A stretch of DNA of 64,000 bases from Rhizobium gallicum bv. gallicum R602sp (GCF_000816845.1 NZ_CP006877.1:2237501-2301500), one strand, 5' to 3'. Shown: positions 17,273 to 26,668, numbered from the stretch's first letter. Notes: generated by a model not told the origin, from the letters alone. Numbers and translations are program-made.

Positions 17273-17428
17273 TTAGCGGCGTGCGGCGCGGTTGACAGAA
17301 TGGCCGGCATCCTGCGTCGCGTTGACGGCGTTTGCCGTATCACGGCCCACGCCACGGATGGTATTGCCGCAGGAAGAAAGCGCCAAAAGCAGCATCAGCG
17401 CTGCGCCGATTTTGACCGTTATTGTCAT
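17273..17428 (-). CDS. Entericidin-like small lipoprotein
   Basis: A 51-residue protein starting MTITVKIGAALMLLLALSSC, with a lipobox ending at Cys20, followed by GNTIRGVGRDTANAVN, the conserved core of entericidin A/B-like peptides. These are membrane-anchored stress lipoproteins. The gene has AGAGGA about 10 bp before the ATG. It is transcribed towards the hypothetical gene at 16916-17266. The exact biological role in alphaproteobacteria is not established. Confidence 0.75.
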   Translation of the reverse strand: MTITVKIGAALMLLLALSSCGNTIRGVGRDTANAVNATQDAGHSVNRAARR

Positions 17429-17531
17429 TTTGGAAATCCTCTTTTGCAAACTAGAAATCGCGCGGCCGAAGCAGCTTGCTGCTTTCGCCGTTCAACGCGC
17501 GAAAATCCAATAAAGTTCCTCGCCGTCCGGA

Positions 17532-18431
17532 TCAAGCGGCGGCGGCCTTTGCCTTTTCCGCGAAAGCAAAGCGGATGCTGTCGGCGACCGCCTCCATGGG
17601 CCCTGAGAGCTGGGAGGCCGTCAGCAGCCGGATGTCGAACGAGCCGAGTTCAGGCAGGCCTTCTTGCGCACCGAGCATCACCATGCCGTCGGCCACATAG
17701 GAGCGCGGCAGCGGCGCGATCGCAAGGTCGGAAAGCACGGCGGCGCGCTGCGCCATCGTATGGCCGCTGAGATAGGCGACGCGGTAAGGCCGCTTGTTGC
17801 GTTCAAGCTGCGCCAGTGCCTCCTGGCGCCAGATGCAGCCATCCTCCCAGATCGAGATCGGCAGGGGATCGCGCCTGTGGGCAGTACCGCATTTGGCGCC
17901 TGCCCAGACAAGGCGTTCACGAAACACGATCTCCCCGCCGGTCGGAAACGGCCGCGTGGCGCAATTGATCAGCGCCAGATCCAGCCTCTGCTCTTCCATG
18001 CGCTTCTTGAGACCGATGCTCATGTCGATCGTCACGTCGACCATGATGCCCGGATAGCTCTCCGCGAAGCTCTTCAGGATACTTGGCAGCAGCCGCTCGC
18101 CGATATCCTCCGGCGCGCCGAGCCGCACGACGCCGCTGAGTTCCGGCATGATGAAGCGCGAGACCGCCTCGTTGGACAGCGCCAAGATATTGCGCGCATA
18201 GGTCAGCAAGAGCTCGCCGTGCTGCGTCAGCGTCACCGAACGCGCATCACGCAGGAAGAGCGTCGCGCCGAGCTGTTCCTCGAGCTTTTTGATCTGCATG
18301 GAAACCGCCGACGGCGTTCGGAACACAGCCTCGGCTGCAGTCGAAAAATTACCCGTTTCCGCAATGGCGACAAAGGTTCTCAGAACATCATTGTCGAGCA
18401 AGGGGATCGGGCGGCGAAAGGGCATAGTCAT
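17532..18431 (-). CDS. LysR-family transcriptional regulator
   Basis: 299 residues. The N-terminal winged helix-turn-helix is clear (LRTFVAIAETGNFSTAAEAV, then TPSAVSMQIKKLEEQLGATLF, residues about 16-58), followed by the two-lobed effector domain. The long upstream frame is ignored: MTMPFRRPIPLL at 18431 gives family length, and MPFRR two codons later is an alternative. The gene at 18541 is divergent, 110 bp away, with an AT-rich gap, which is the usual layout of a LysR protein and its target. The inducer is unknown. Confidence 0.9.
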   Translation of the reverse strand: MTMPFRRPIPLLDNDVLRTFVAIAETGNFSTAAEAVFRTPSAVSMQIKKLEEQLGATLFLRDARSVTLTQHGELLLTYARNILALSNEAVSRFIMPELSGVVRLGAPEDIGERLLPSILKSFAESYPGIMVDVTIDMSIGLKKRMEEQRLDLALINCATRPFPTGGEIVFRERLVWAGAKCGTAHRRDPLPISIWEDGCIWRQEALAQLERNKRPYRVAYLSGHTMAQRAAVLSDLAIAPLPRSYVADGMVMLGAQEGLPELGSFDIRLLTASQLSGPMEAVADSIRFAFAEKAKAAAA

Positions 18432-18540
18432 CGTCGCATCTTTCAATTTTTCTGATCTTAAGCACCATATCATTTCGTTTGTTTGAAAGTCAACGCAAAG
18501 GTATTTTAGCACCATGGCTCGATAAACAAAGGAGGCCATC

Positions 18541-18816
18541 ATGACCGAGGCTGCACACAGCATTCTGAACATCTTCTTTGCGTTCAGGGCAAAGCAACTG
18601 CAGCGCACCGCCCGGGAGAACACGATGCGGCAGATGACCGCGCTGCCCAGCCACCTGATCGCTGATGTCGACCCATATGCGCTCAACAATACCCGAGAAG
18701 GAGGCACGCAACCTTCTGCCACTCAACAGACTTCTGCACGTTGGGCGATGCAGACACTGCATGAAATGCGGTTCACGCCCGGCTCGTCCGCCGCCAGCTA
18801 TCATCGCAATGTGTAG
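18541..18816 (+). CDS. Small protein, possibly DUF1127-like
   Basis: 91 residues with an excellent ribosome site (AAAGGAGGCCATC before the ATG). A central segment, RENTMRQMTALPSHLIADVD, recalls the DUF1127 pattern of an Arg-rich helix ending in LADIG, seen in small alphaproteobacterial RNA-turnover and stress proteins, but the match is loose. The tail is polar and low in complexity. Being divergent from a LysR gene, it is the natural candidate for its regulated target. No other function can be assigned. Confidence 0.55.
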   Translation: MTEAAHSILNIFFAFRAKQLQRTARENTMRQMTALPSHLIADVDPYALNNTREGGTQPSATQQTSARWAMQTLHEMRFTPGSSAASYHRNV

Positions 18817-18859
18817 CTGGCTCCTAGGTGTGCAAGTTGGGGTTGCGCCTCCCACCGAA

Positions 18860-19667
18860 CTATTGATGCCGCCAGACTCTCGACGCTGAAATCAGGAGGA
18901 TCACGGCAAGCGCAGGCAATAGGACGACACTCGGCACAATACTGAGAAGTAACCCGCCGGTGAAGGTTCCGACAGTCGACCCCGCTGCCATCACGAGCAG
19001 AAATGCCTTGTTGCAACGGATAACCGAAAAGCTCTGATCCCGGCTGTAGCGGGTGAAGCCGACAAGCATTGTCGGCAGGCTCACCGCGAGCGAGAGGCTT
19101 CCGGCCAGCTTGATATCGGCGCCGAACAGGAGCACCAGAGTCGGGATCAGCAACTCCCCGCCTGCCACGCCGAGCAGCGAGGCTACCACACCGATAACGA
19201 AGCCTGCGATCACGCCCGCGATGAGCTGGGACGGCCCAGTCAGAACCGGCTGACCTGCACGAACGTCATGGCCGAGGACCAGCACCGCCGCGATAGCAAC
19301 GAGCAGAACGGCAATAACCTTGTAGAGCGTTTCCGGTTTCAGGCGCGTTGCCCATCCAGCCCCAAACCATGCCAAGCAGGCTTCCAGCGAGCAGGTTGGC
19401 GGCGAAAGGCCAGTTTTCGGCGATAACGGCGAACGGCACCGTTCCGGCGCGGAGCGGCAGAGCCGTCGCGACCACGACGAGGCTCACGGCTTTGTTAAGA
19501 ATGACGGCTTCCAGGGCCGCGAAATTGAAAGGACCAATCAGTAACGGCAAACGAAATTCCGCGCCGCCGAGGCCGATCAGCCCACCGAGCGCGCCAATAA
19601 TTGCACCTGCCGCGAATGCCATGGGTAAGTTGCGCGATTGAGATGCGGCCGGAGTTTCGTGTGTCAT
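18860..19667 (-). pseudogene. TSUP (TauE/SafE) permease, frameshifted
   Basis: One permease is split over two frames. The N-terminal part from the ATG at 19667 has AAGAIIGALGGLIGLGGAEF, the first TSUP repeat, and runs to SLLGM near 19365. The rest, AWFGAGWATRLKPETLYKVI through the second repeat VASLLGVAGGELLIPTLVLL to the stop at 18860, is in another frame. Joined, the pieces give a protein of about 270 residues of normal TSUP layout. The shift lies around 19360-19375, near TTGGCATGG. It could be a true inactivating mutation or a sequencing error. It is unrelated in detail to the intact TSUP gene near cobO. Confidence 0.75.
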
Positions 19668-19740
19668 CGATATAGCCCGATGCAAGTACCGACCTTGTAG
19701 CGGCTTTTCTTGGCGCAGGCGAGGTCAAGGGTCGCCGCCG

Positions 19741-20435
19741 CTAATGCTTCATCATGAATGGATGCGGCGAATCCGACAGCAGGAAGTGAGTGAAACGGCC
19801 GAGCAGCAGTTCCAGGAGATAGCCATGCTTGAAAGCGCCAATCAAGAGGCACGTCGCATTCGCCGACTTGGCGAAATCGAAGATCGCCTCTCCGACGGAC
19901 TGGTTCGCGAGTTGATTGCAACGAGGGCGCCGTCAAGCCCCAGCTGATCAGCCAATTCCCTTGCCGTTGACTGGTAGCTTCCGTCCGGCTTGTCGTTGAC
20001 ACAGAGAACCGTCAAGCCATCGCCTGGCGGTGCACCCTGCGCATCATCATGCGGTTTCCAGCCGATCCACATGCCCCGGCAGATTGCCGGCATAGGCATG
20101 GGCAGGTGGCGCCCACATCAACTTGTGCTCATTGAAAAGGAGATCGTGAAAAGCGTCGCGGGCATCCATGTCGCCATAGCATCGGGCGACGACGAGCGCC
20201 GTCATACGGGCTTCGGCGGTCACGCAGCGATTGAGATCGCCGCGGCAGTCATCGAGAAGGGGCCGTTCTCGGCTGTGCTTGCCCTTCTTCCAATCCTCGA
20301 AGGTGCGGGCGACCCGCTCGAACCGGCCATGCGGCTAGCCTTCGGCCAGGTCCGCAGCATCTGCAGATCGATCTCCTCGGGCGCGGCGATCATCCGTTCC
20401 GGATCCGCACCGACATGGGCCACGGCATTGTTCAT
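19741..20435 (-). pseudogene. Degenerate universal stress protein (UspA) gene
   Basis: Pieces of one tandem-Usp-type protein in at least three frames. The start at 20435 keeps a strong ribosome site (AAAGGAGGG) and reads MNNAVAHVGADPERMIAAPE. The middle (ARTFEDWKKGKHSRERPLL to LMWAPPAHAYAGN) and then IGWKPHDDAQGA, GLTVLCVNDKPDGSYQ and VGEAIFDFAKSANATCLLIG follow in other frames, ending HPFMMKH at 19741. IGWKPHDDA and LLIGAFKHGYLLELLLG match Usp domain blocks. Several indels, including a probable small deletion after DDAQGA, make it non-functional. Family assignment of the N-terminal piece is less sure. Confidence 0.6.
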
Positions 20436-20782
20436 GCCCGCCCTCCTTTCGCGAGTGCTCCCGCCTCGCTCCCGGTCCATCACGTTTGAAAGTTTACTCC
20501 TTGGTCCCATGGAGCAAACGCCGCACTGGTTTTGCCATGGAAGTGACGGAAGGAACTATTCCATGTGCTTCATGACAACTCTTCTCGCCTTGCGCGTCAT
20601 TGGCCCCCACGGCCGCCCAGGCCGAAATGGAGAATCTACTCGAAATGCGCCTCCTGCCCCGCGGCGGCCATCCCGCGCGGGCAACTGATCCGGACGAAGC
20701 CACGCCGCTTTCGCGCCACTTGCAGCATCTTTTGAACAATCAGGCAGTTTCCGCGTTCATTTGAAGGGCAAAGGAGCTCTTG
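20436..20782. other. Gap with no secure gene
   Basis: A short plus-strand frame from ATG 20626 to about 20764 (MENLLEMRLLPRGGHPARAT) is preceded by an in-frame APTAAQA that resembles a signal-peptide end, but no full signal sequence or start can be reconstructed. It may be another gene relic of this decayed stretch. Nothing else was recognised. Confidence 0.35.
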
Positions 20783-21226
20783 ATGTCATACGGATCGCTG
20801 AGTGCTTTTGGTGACACCTGGTGCCGGTACAGCCCGGACACCGAGACCCTCGAGGCCGCTCATGACCTGGTGGATCAATACCTCGTGTTTGCCGAGGAAG
20901 CGCAAGTGGGAAATGACATCATCGACGAGATCGAGCTGCCCGTCCCGAAGCCTGTCCTGATCAAGTCGTTTGGCCTTGTCATCGCTGCCGAGCACCGTCC
21001 GCAGATAAGAACTCTGCTGATCAAGGCCGGCATGACGCTTGCCCAGTACCGCGATGACGTCGGACCACGGATGCGGTTAAAGCCTACGACACCGCACGGC
21101 AGGCCGCGGGCGGCCCGATCGCGGGAATTCGAGCGCCGACTCGATAAGAAGCTTGTGGCGGTCGCTGCAGAACGGATCAACCTCGGCGCGTTCTATAGCC
21201 GCGCCTTTATCGAGGCCATGCATTGA
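20783..21226 (+). CDS. Conserved-looking hypothetical protein
   Basis: 147 residues from the ATG at 20783, with AAAGGAGC as ribosome site (a TTG one codon earlier is also possible). No signal peptide or membrane segment. An acidic N-terminal half (LEAAHDLVDQYLVFAEEAQV) is followed by a basic C-terminal half (RPRAARSREFERRLDKKLV). The codon usage and ribosome site look genuine. Family not recognised. It follows the Usp relic, and similar small stress-island genes are common in rhizobia, but no role is proposed. Confidence 0.65.
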   Translation: MSYGSLSAFGDTWCRYSPDTETLEAAHDLVDQYLVFAEEAQVGNDIIDEIELPVPKPVLIKSFGLVIAAEHRPQIRTLLIKAGMTLAQYRDDVGPRMRLKPTTPHGRPRAARSREFERRLDKKLVAVAAERINLGAFYSRAFIEAMH

Positions 21227-21263
21227 TGCCGGGTGCGGACGCACCTTGCCTTGGCCGCGAGGT

Positions 21264-21452
21264 TCAAATCGCCGCCTGCATCAGGTAGAGGGATCGTTCC
21301 GGAGGAAGCTGTGCCACCATTCTCATCATGATCTTGGGATCGACATGGGGAACGGATCGCAGTTGGCCGTCTCGGTAGATGATCGTCAAGACGCGCGTCT
21401 CTTCGTCATAATCGAGTTCAGCAATCGTTTTCGTGTACACCAGGAACCGCAT
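21264..21452 (-). CDS. Small hypothetical protein, KTSC-like pattern
   Basis: 62 residues beginning MRFLVYTKTIAELDYDEETR, then VLTIIYRDGQLRSVPHVDP. The pattern of a beta-hairpin with YDxETRxLxIxxRDG and a following VP is reminiscent of KTSC-type domains, but Lys-Thr-Ser-Cys itself is not present. No signal or membrane part. It is convergent with the gene at 20783-21226, with 37 bp between stops. Coding is plausible. Confidence 0.45.
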   Translation of the reverse strand: MRFLVYTKTIAELDYDEETRVLTIIYRDGQLRSVPHVDPKIMMRMVAQLPPERSLYLMQAAI

Positions 21453-21471
21453 GCCGCTTACACCTCGCTAG

Positions 21472-21564
21472 TCAATGGAACATCACCAAGGTGATGGTGC
21501 CGACCATGACCCACCCGGAAACGATAATCAGGGACATTCTTAACAACGCAGTCTTGATCGTCAT
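21472..21564 (-). CDS. Tiny single-span membrane peptide, 30 residues
   Basis: Reads MTIKTALLRMSLIIVSGWVM then VGTITLVMFH, one predicted transmembrane helix after a short basic head. GGAG lies about 6 bp before the ATG. It is immediately upstream of the small gene at 21264-21452 on the same strand. Not recognised; short enough that chance cannot be excluded. Confidence 0.35.
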   Translation of the reverse strand: MTIKTALLRMSLIIVSGWVMVGTITLVMFH

Positions 21565-21925
21565 GGAATACTCCATATCGCTTCAACCAAACTAGCTGTA
21601 CTTTGGGACGAGCATGGCCTGTCGGGCCGACCCTCATCCCGGCTGGATTATATGTCTGACACCCCTAGGCGAGTATGGGAGCCGAAGGGGATTGGAATCA
21701 CCTCCAGCGCGACTAAGCACACCCTCATAAAGGCAGTCGCGTGAAATCGACGTGACACACGTATTGCGAGAACAGCTGCATCGCGCGCCTCAATCTGTGC
21801 GCACAGCGATGAGGATAGCTAGACCGTATGTTCGTGAGGTTGAGGTGGCCCGCCCCCGCAGTAAGCTGAATTCGGGGGTTGCTCTGATAGGCCGGAGCCT
21901 TGCCAATGCTTAGCGAGGGCGAACC
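21565..21925. other. Gap upstream of the IS110 fragment
   Basis: No gene seen. The right-hand part, from about 21840, is probably the 5' non-coding end of the insertion element, including a G/C-rich AATTCGGGGGTTGCTCTGA stretch. The left element boundary cannot be fixed because IS110-family elements usually lack terminal inverted repeats. Confidence 0.4.
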
Positions 21926-22372
21926 ATGAAAAGCGTAATTTTCATCGGCTTGGATACGTCGAAGCTGAAGATTTCAGTGGCGGTTGCCGATGGAGAGCGT
22001 AACGGCGAGGTGCGGTTTTTCGGTGACATCTCGTCGGAGCCGGCGTCGGTCGCGTCGATGGTCAGTAAGCTTTCCAGGCGTGGAGCCAAGCTTCACTTTT
22101 GCTATGAAGCGGGTCCCACGGGCTACGGCCTTTACCGCCAGATTGTCGAACTGAGGCATGACTGCGTGGTGGTCGCGCCGTCCCTGGTGACCAAGCGGCC
22201 GGGCGACGGGGTGAAGACCAACCGCCGGGATGCCGTGAGCCTGACCCGTCTGCACCGGGCGGGCGAGCTGACCGCGGTCTGGGTTCCGGATGAAGGCCAT
22301 GAGGCGATCCGCGAGCTGGTTCGGGCTCGCGAGGCGGCCAACGACGCGTTGAAGTTGTCCAACCTGATCCAG
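21926..22372 (+). mobile_element. IS110-family transposase, N-terminal fragment
   Basis: About 149 codons of an IS110-type transposase: IFIGLDTSKLKISVAVADGE with the first catalytic Asp of the DEDD domain, HFCYEAGPTGYGLYR, the TKRPGDGVKTNRRDAVSLTR block and AVWVPDEGHEAIRELVRARE. The reading then stops matching at about ALKLSNL, and the DNA runs straight into the 3' end of the PhoB-paralogue gene on the other strand. The C-terminal Tnp_20 domain with its Ser is missing, so it is inactive. The remaining open frame to 22444 is read through antisense regulator sequence. Confidence 0.8.
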
Positions 22373-22373
22373 A

Positions 22374-23060
22374 TCAGAAGTCGCCGAGCGCGTAGCCGGC
22401 GCCACGCACCGTCCGGATCACCTTATCGGCCTTTCCGAAACTGATGCCTTTCCGAAGACGCCCGATGTGTACGTCGACAGCGCGCTCATCGACACTGGCA
22501 TCGTTACCCCACAGCGATGCCCTCAATTCCGATCGGGAGTGGACGCGGCCGGGAGATTTCATCAGAAACTCGAGCAGCCTGAACTCGGTGGGGCCGAGCT
22601 TGACTTCCTTCTTCTGCCTGTGAACCCGGCGGGCGTTTTTATCGAGCGTCAGATCCCCGACCTTCAGCGTGCTCTCCAGCAGCGCTGGATTGAGCCGCCG
22701 CAGGAGGTTCCGCAAGCGGATGAGGAGTTCCAGGTGGGAGACTGCCTTTATGAGGCAGTCGTCGGCTCCGGCGGAGAGGACAGCCAACCTGTCCTGCTCA
22801 ACGGCCGAGTCCAAAAGCACCACGATCGGAAGGCGGGCGGTCGCTCCAGTCGTCCGGAACTGGCGGCATGTCGAAATTGCAATCGAACCAGGAGCCGGCG
22901 CACCGAATATCACCGCATCAGGCAGCCGCGAAGCCACGAGCTCGACCAGCGACGCATGCGGGTGAAGACAGTTCACCAAATATCCTTCTGTCTCCAGAGC
23001 ATGCTTCAGTGTCGCGAGCAGATCTTCGTCCTGCTCGACAACAAGTATCCGCACCGACAT
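22374..23060 (-). CDS. PhoB-like regulator with a degenerate (pseudo) receiver domain
   Basis: 228 residues, the same length as PhoB (227) and ending in the same VRTVRGAGY. The C-terminal winged helix is near-identical in layout to the PhoB next door ([14 protein letters not shown], then VDERAVDVHIGRLRKG). In the receiver half the phospho-acceptor Asp53 is Gly53 (IFGAPAPG against ILDWMLPG), the acidic-pocket Asp10 is Gln, and the switch Thr is Leu; only Lys105 is kept. It should therefore bind Pho-box-like DNA without phosphorylation control. It starts 17 bp after phoB and is probably co-transcribed. An IS110 remnant abuts its 3' end. Confidence 0.85.
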   Translation of the reverse strand: MSVRILVVEQDEDLLATLKHALETEGYLVNCLHPHASLVELVASRLPDAVIFGAPAPGSIAISTCRQFRTTGATARLPIVVLLDSAVEQDRLAVLSAGADDCLIKAVSHLELLIRLRNLLRRLNPALLESTLKVGDLTLDKNARRVHRQKKEVKLGPTEFRLLEFLMKSPGRVHSRSELRASLWGNDASVDERAVDVHIGRLRKGISFGKADKVIRTVRGAGYALGDF

Positions 23061-23077
23061 CTTCTCCGGCCTCCCTG

Positions 23078-23761
23078 CTATGCTTCCATCGAATATCCTG
23101 CACCGCGGACGGTGCGGATGACGTCCTGCATGTTGGAGAAGTTAAGCGCCTTGCGCAGGCGACCGACATGAACGTCTACGGTGCGCTCGTCGACATAAAT
23201 GTCGTGGCCCCAGACACCGTCCAGAAGCTGCGAACGTGAGAAGACGCGGCCGGGCGACGACATCAGGAATTCAAGGAGACGGAATTCGGTCGGGCCGAGA
23301 CGGACTTCACGGCTCTTGCGGTGAACACGATGCGTTTCGCGGTCGAGTTCGATATCGCCGCATTTCAGCACCGTGGAAAGCACCTCGGGCTTGGCGCGGC
23401 GCAGCATCGCCTTGACGCGGGCAACGAGTTCGGGCGTGGAGAAAGGCTTGACCACGTAGTCGTCGGCGCCGGTGGAAAGGCCGCGCACACGCTCGCTTTC
23501 CTCGCCGCGCGCCGTTAGCATGATGATCGGCAGACGCTCCGTTTCCGGGCGCATGCGCAGGCGGCGGCAAAGCTCTATGCCTGACACGCCCGGCAGCATC
23601 CAATCGAGGATCAGAATATCCGGTGTGCGCTCCTGAAGCCTGATTTCGGCCTCGTCGCCGCGCAGGATGGTGTCGACCTCGAAACCTTCGGCCTCAAGGT
23701 TATAGCGAAGAAGCACGCTCAGTGCTTCTTCGTCTTCTACGACTGCAACTCTCGGGATCAT
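23078..23761 (-). CDS. phoB: Phosphate regulon response regulator PhoB
   Basis: 227 residues. The receiver domain has Glu9/Asp10, the acceptor Asp53 in [12 protein letters not shown], Thr84 and Lys105 (DDYVVKPFS). The OmpR-type DNA-binding domain includes [20 protein letters not shown] and the recognition helix [15 protein letters not shown]. Phosphorylated PhoB binds Pho boxes and activates phosphate-starvation genes. The start [12 protein letters not shown] (23761) is chosen because the acidic pocket must be close to the N-terminus. It lies 34 bp after phoU and before the pseudo-receiver paralogue. The cognate kinase PhoR is not in the window. Confidence 0.95.
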   Translation of the reverse strand: MIPRVAVVEDEEALSVLLRYNLEAEGFEVDTILRGDEAEIRLQERTPDILILDWMLPGVSGIELCRRLRMRPETERLPIIMLTARGEESERVRGLSTGADDYVVKPFSTPELVARVKAMLRRAKPEVLSTVLKCGDIELDRETHRVHRKSREVRLGPTEFRLLEFLMSSPGRVFSRSQLLDGVWGHDIYVDERTVDVHVGRLRKALNFSNMQDVIRTVRGAGYSMEA

Positions 23762-23795
23762 TCGGTTCTGTCTCCTGAGGGCCGGTTGGGAATTG

Positions 23796-24509
23796 TCATT
23801 CCGTGACCGCGCCGACGGTGTTGGCAGTATCGTCCTTCGGACGTTCGCCTTCCGGCTGAGTGCCGGTCGCCATGTAATAGATCGTTTCGGCAATGTTGGT
23901 GGCATGGTCGCCGATGCGCTCGATGTTCTTGGCGCAGAAGAGAAGATGCGTGCAACTTGTGATGTTGCGCGGATCTTCCATCATGTAGGTCAGCATCTCC
24001 CGAAACAGCGAGGTGTACATCGCGTCGATTTCCTCGTCGCGCTCGCGGATCGACTTCGCCTTGTCGGCGGATCTCGAGGCGTAGACGTCGAGGACTTCCT
24101 TGAGCTGGACCAGCGCCAGTTCGGAAAGATGCTCAAGACCGCGGGCGAGCTTGCGCGGAACGCCGGTGCTCTGCACCGCGATGACACGCTTGGCGGTGTT
24201 CTTGCCGAGATCACCGACGCGCTCGAGATCGGCCGCGATGCGGATCGAGCCCATGATCTCGCGAAGGTCGGAGGCCATCGGCTGGCGGCGGGCGATCGTG
24301 ACAACCGCCTTGTCGCCGATCTCGCGTTCGGCGTGATCCATGATCACGTCGTCGGAGATGACCTTCTGCGCCAAGCCCGCGTCGCCGTGGACAAGTGCGC
24401 GGACGGCGTCCGACACCATCTGCTCGGCAAGCCCGCCCATTTCCGAGATGCGGCGGGACAAGAACTTCAGATCGTCGTCGTAGGCAGAATAGATATGGGT
24501 CGATGCCAT
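23796..24509 (-). CDS. phoU: Phosphate transport system regulator PhoU
   Basis: 237 residues made of two PhoU three-helix repeats, with the metal-cluster motif pattern E/DxxxD visible in each (for example ERVGDLGKNTAKRV and ERIGDHATNIAETI). PhoU links the Pst transporter to PhoR signalling and keeps the Pho regulon off when phosphate is high. It sits in the canonical place between pstB (43 bp upstream) and phoB (34 bp downstream). Confidence 0.95.
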   Translation of the reverse strand: MASTHIYSAYDDDLKFLSRRISEMGGLAEQMVSDAVRALVHGDAGLAQKVISDDVIMDHAEREIGDKAVVTIARRQPMASDLREIMGSIRIAADLERVGDLGKNTAKRVIAVQSTGVPRKLARGLEHLSELALVQLKEVLDVYASRSADKAKSIRERDEEIDAMYTSLFREMLTYMMEDPRNITSCTHLLFCAKNIERIGDHATNIAETIYYMATGTQPEGERPKDDTANTVGAVTE

Positions 24510-24552
24510 GGGGAACGTCCTTGATTGTCTCTACGGTTTCCGACGCCAACAA

Positions 24553-25368
24553 TCAGCCGAAGCGGCCCATGATGTAATCCTGGGTGCGCGGGTCGTCCGG
24601 GTTGGTGAACATCTTGTCGGTGTCGTTCTCCTCGACGAGATTGCCGAGGTGGAACATGGCGGTGCGCTGCGAAACGCGGGCCGCCTGCTGCATCGAGTGC
24701 GTTACGATGACGATGCTGTAGTTCTCGCGAAGCTCGTGGATCAGTTCCTCGACCTTTGCGGTCGCGATCGGATCGAGTGCCGAGCAGGGTTCGTCCATCA
24801 GGATGACTTCCGGGCTGACGGCGACGGCGCGGGCGATGCACAGGCGCTGCTGCTGGCCGCCCGACAGACCGGTGCCGGATTCCTGCAGGCGGTCCTTGAC
24901 CTCGTTCCAGAGGCCGGCCTTATGGAGGCTGCTTTCGACGATCTGATCAAGGTCAGCCTTCGACCGCGCAATGCCATGGATGCGCGGGCCGTAAGAAATG
25001 TTCTCGTAGATCGACTTCGGGAACGGGTTCGGCTTCTGGAAGACCATGCCGACGCGCGCACGGAGTTCCACGACATCGATGTCCGGATCGTAGATGTCCT
25101 CGTCGTCCAGCTTGATTTCGCCCGTGACGCGGCAATTGTCGATCGTGTCGTTCATGCGGTTCAAGCAACGCAGGAAGGTAGACTTGCCGCAGCCCGACGG
25201 GCCGATAAGTGCGGTAACGGTGTTTTCGCGGACGTTCAGGTTCACGTCGAAAAGCGCACGCTTTTCACCATAGTAAACGGACACTGTCCTGCCGACCATC
25301 TTGTAGGCGGTCGCGTTCATTTTCTGCTCCAGGGCCTTCTCAACTGCTGTCTCGGTCAACATGTTCAT
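24553..25368 (-). CDS. pstB: Phosphate ABC transporter ATP-binding protein PstB
   Basis: 271 residues from MNMLTETAV. Walker [11 protein letters not shown]-loop [19 protein letters not shown] signature [14 protein letters not shown], Walker [14 protein letters not shown] and the switch His in VTHSM are all present. It powers inner-membrane phosphate import with PstA and PstC. The ATG at 25368 follows GGAGTAAGGATC, a good ribosome site, and lies 13 bp after the pstA stop; in-frame codons further upstream are not needed. Confidence 0.95.
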   Translation of the reverse strand: MNMLTETAVEKALEQKMNATAYKMVGRTVSVYYGEKRALFDVNLNVRENTVTALIGPSGCGKSTFLRCLNRMNDTIDNCRVTGEIKLDDEDIYDPDIDVVELRARVGMVFQKPNPFPKSIYENISYGPRIHGIARSKADLDQIVESSLHKAGLWNEVKDRLQESGTGLSGGQQQRLCIARAVAVSPEVILMDEPCSALDPIATAKVEELIHELRENYSIVIVTHSMQQAARVSQRTAMFHLGNLVEENDTDKMFTNPDDPRTQDYIMGRFG

Positions 25369-25381
25369 GATCCTTACTCCG

Positions 25382-26668
25382 TTACCAGCGGCGCTCAAAG
25401 CGCTGCCTGAGGAAGATGGCGATTGCGTTCATCAGAATGAGGAATCCCAGAAGCACCAGGATCGCTGCAGAGGTCCGCGATACGAAGCCGCGCTCCGGGC
25501 TGTCCGCCCACATGTAGATCTGGCTGGGAAGCGCCGTCGACGCCGCGAAAATTCCGTCCGGGGGGCTCGTGATGAAGGCATTCATGCCGATGAGCAGCAG
25601 CGGTGCCGTTTCGCCAAGAGCTCGGGCGAGCGAGATGATCGCGCCGGTCATGACAGTCGGCATGGCGAGCGACAGCACGTGGTGGAAGATCATCTCGTGC
25701 TTGGAGGCGCCGACCCCGAGAGCTGCCTCGCGGATCGAGGAGGGCACCGCCTTCAGCGACACGCGCGTGACGATAATGAGCGTCGGCAACGTCATCAACG
25801 AGAGAACGAGACCGCCGACGAGCGGAGACGACCGCGGCAGGCCGAAGCCGTTCAGGAACACGGCGAGCCCGAGGAGACCGAAGACCACCGACGGGACCGC
25901 CGCAAGGTTGTTGATGTTGATCTCGATGAGGTCTGTGAAACGGTTCTTGGGAGCGAACTCTTCCAGGTAGATCGCCGCCGCGATGCCGATCGGGAAGCTG
26001 ATCGCGAAGCAGACGAGCAGCGACCAGAACGACCCCGAGATCGCGCCTGCCAAGCCAGCCAGTTCCGGGAAACGGCTGTCGGCGTTGAGGAAGAGCGCCC
26101 AGTTGAACGGGCTGGAGATCACACCCTTTGATACGAGCTGGTCCAGCATGCCGATCTGCTCGTCGCTGATGCGCCGCTGGCTCTCGGGCGTGTCCCGGCT
26201 GATCTCGCCCTTGACGAACTGGTCGGCCTGATCAGATAGCGGAATGACGAAGCTGCTCGAACCCTTGAGGCGTGCGGGATCCTTGATGACTGCATCGCGG
26301 ACGAGGAACGGTGCCGACGATGTGAACAGGTCGAAGTAGGCCTTCTCCTGCCTGCGTGGCAGGTCCCCAATCTGGGTGCGCAGCGTATCGCGAACGGCGC
26401 CGCGCCAGTCCGCCTTCATCAGGTCGCTCGTATCGAGTTCCGCCTTGCTGAGGTCGATGCTGACGGTGGCGACCGTCTGGGTGAATGCCTTGTACCCGGT
26501 GAATGTCAGCGAGCCGACGAGGAAGGCGAGGAAGCCAAGCGCGAAGACGATCGCGATCAGCCCATAGGCCCGTAGACGACGTTCGGCTGCATAACGGGCC
26601 TTTCGACGCGCCTTCATTTCATCCGAATGCCAGTTGAAGCGCGTTCCGGCGACTGCGGTCGTGGACAT
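25382..26668 (-). CDS. pstA: Phosphate ABC transporter permease PstA
   Basis: 428 residues, longer than the usual 300. The extra N-terminal part (one membrane helix, then a periplasmic stretch of about 150 residues with [20 protein letters not shown]) matches the DUF3333-type extension of alphaproteobacterial PstA. The C-terminal BPD transmembrane domain has the EAA loop ([20 protein letters not shown]). The start codon shares one base with the pstC stop (TGATG at 26666-26670), indicating coupling. Confidence 0.95.
   Translation of the reverse strand: MSTTAVAGTRFNWHSDEMKARRKARYAAERRLRAYGLIAIVFALGFLAFLVGSLTFTGYKAFTQTVATVSIDLSKAELDTSDLMKADWRGAVRDTLRTQIGDLPRRQEKAYFDLFTSSAPFLVRDAVIKDPARLKGSSSFVIPLSDQADQFVKGEISRDTPESQRRISDEQIGMLDQLVSKGVISSPFNWALFLNADSRFPELAGLAGAISGSFWSLLVCFAISFPIGIAAAIYLEEFAPKNRFTDLIEININNLAAVPSVVFGLLGLAVFLNGFGLPRSSPLVGGLVLSLMTLPTLIIVTRVSLKAVPSSIREAALGVGASKHEMIFHHVLSLAMPTVMTGAIISLARALGETAPLLLIGMNAFITSPPDGIFAASTALPSQIYMWADSPERGFVSRTSAAILVLLGFLILMNAIAIFLRQRFERRW

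Noticed and set aside
22373..22444. C-terminal extension of the IS110 frame
   Set aside because: These codons are antisense to the end of the PhoB-paralogue gene and do not resemble transposase.
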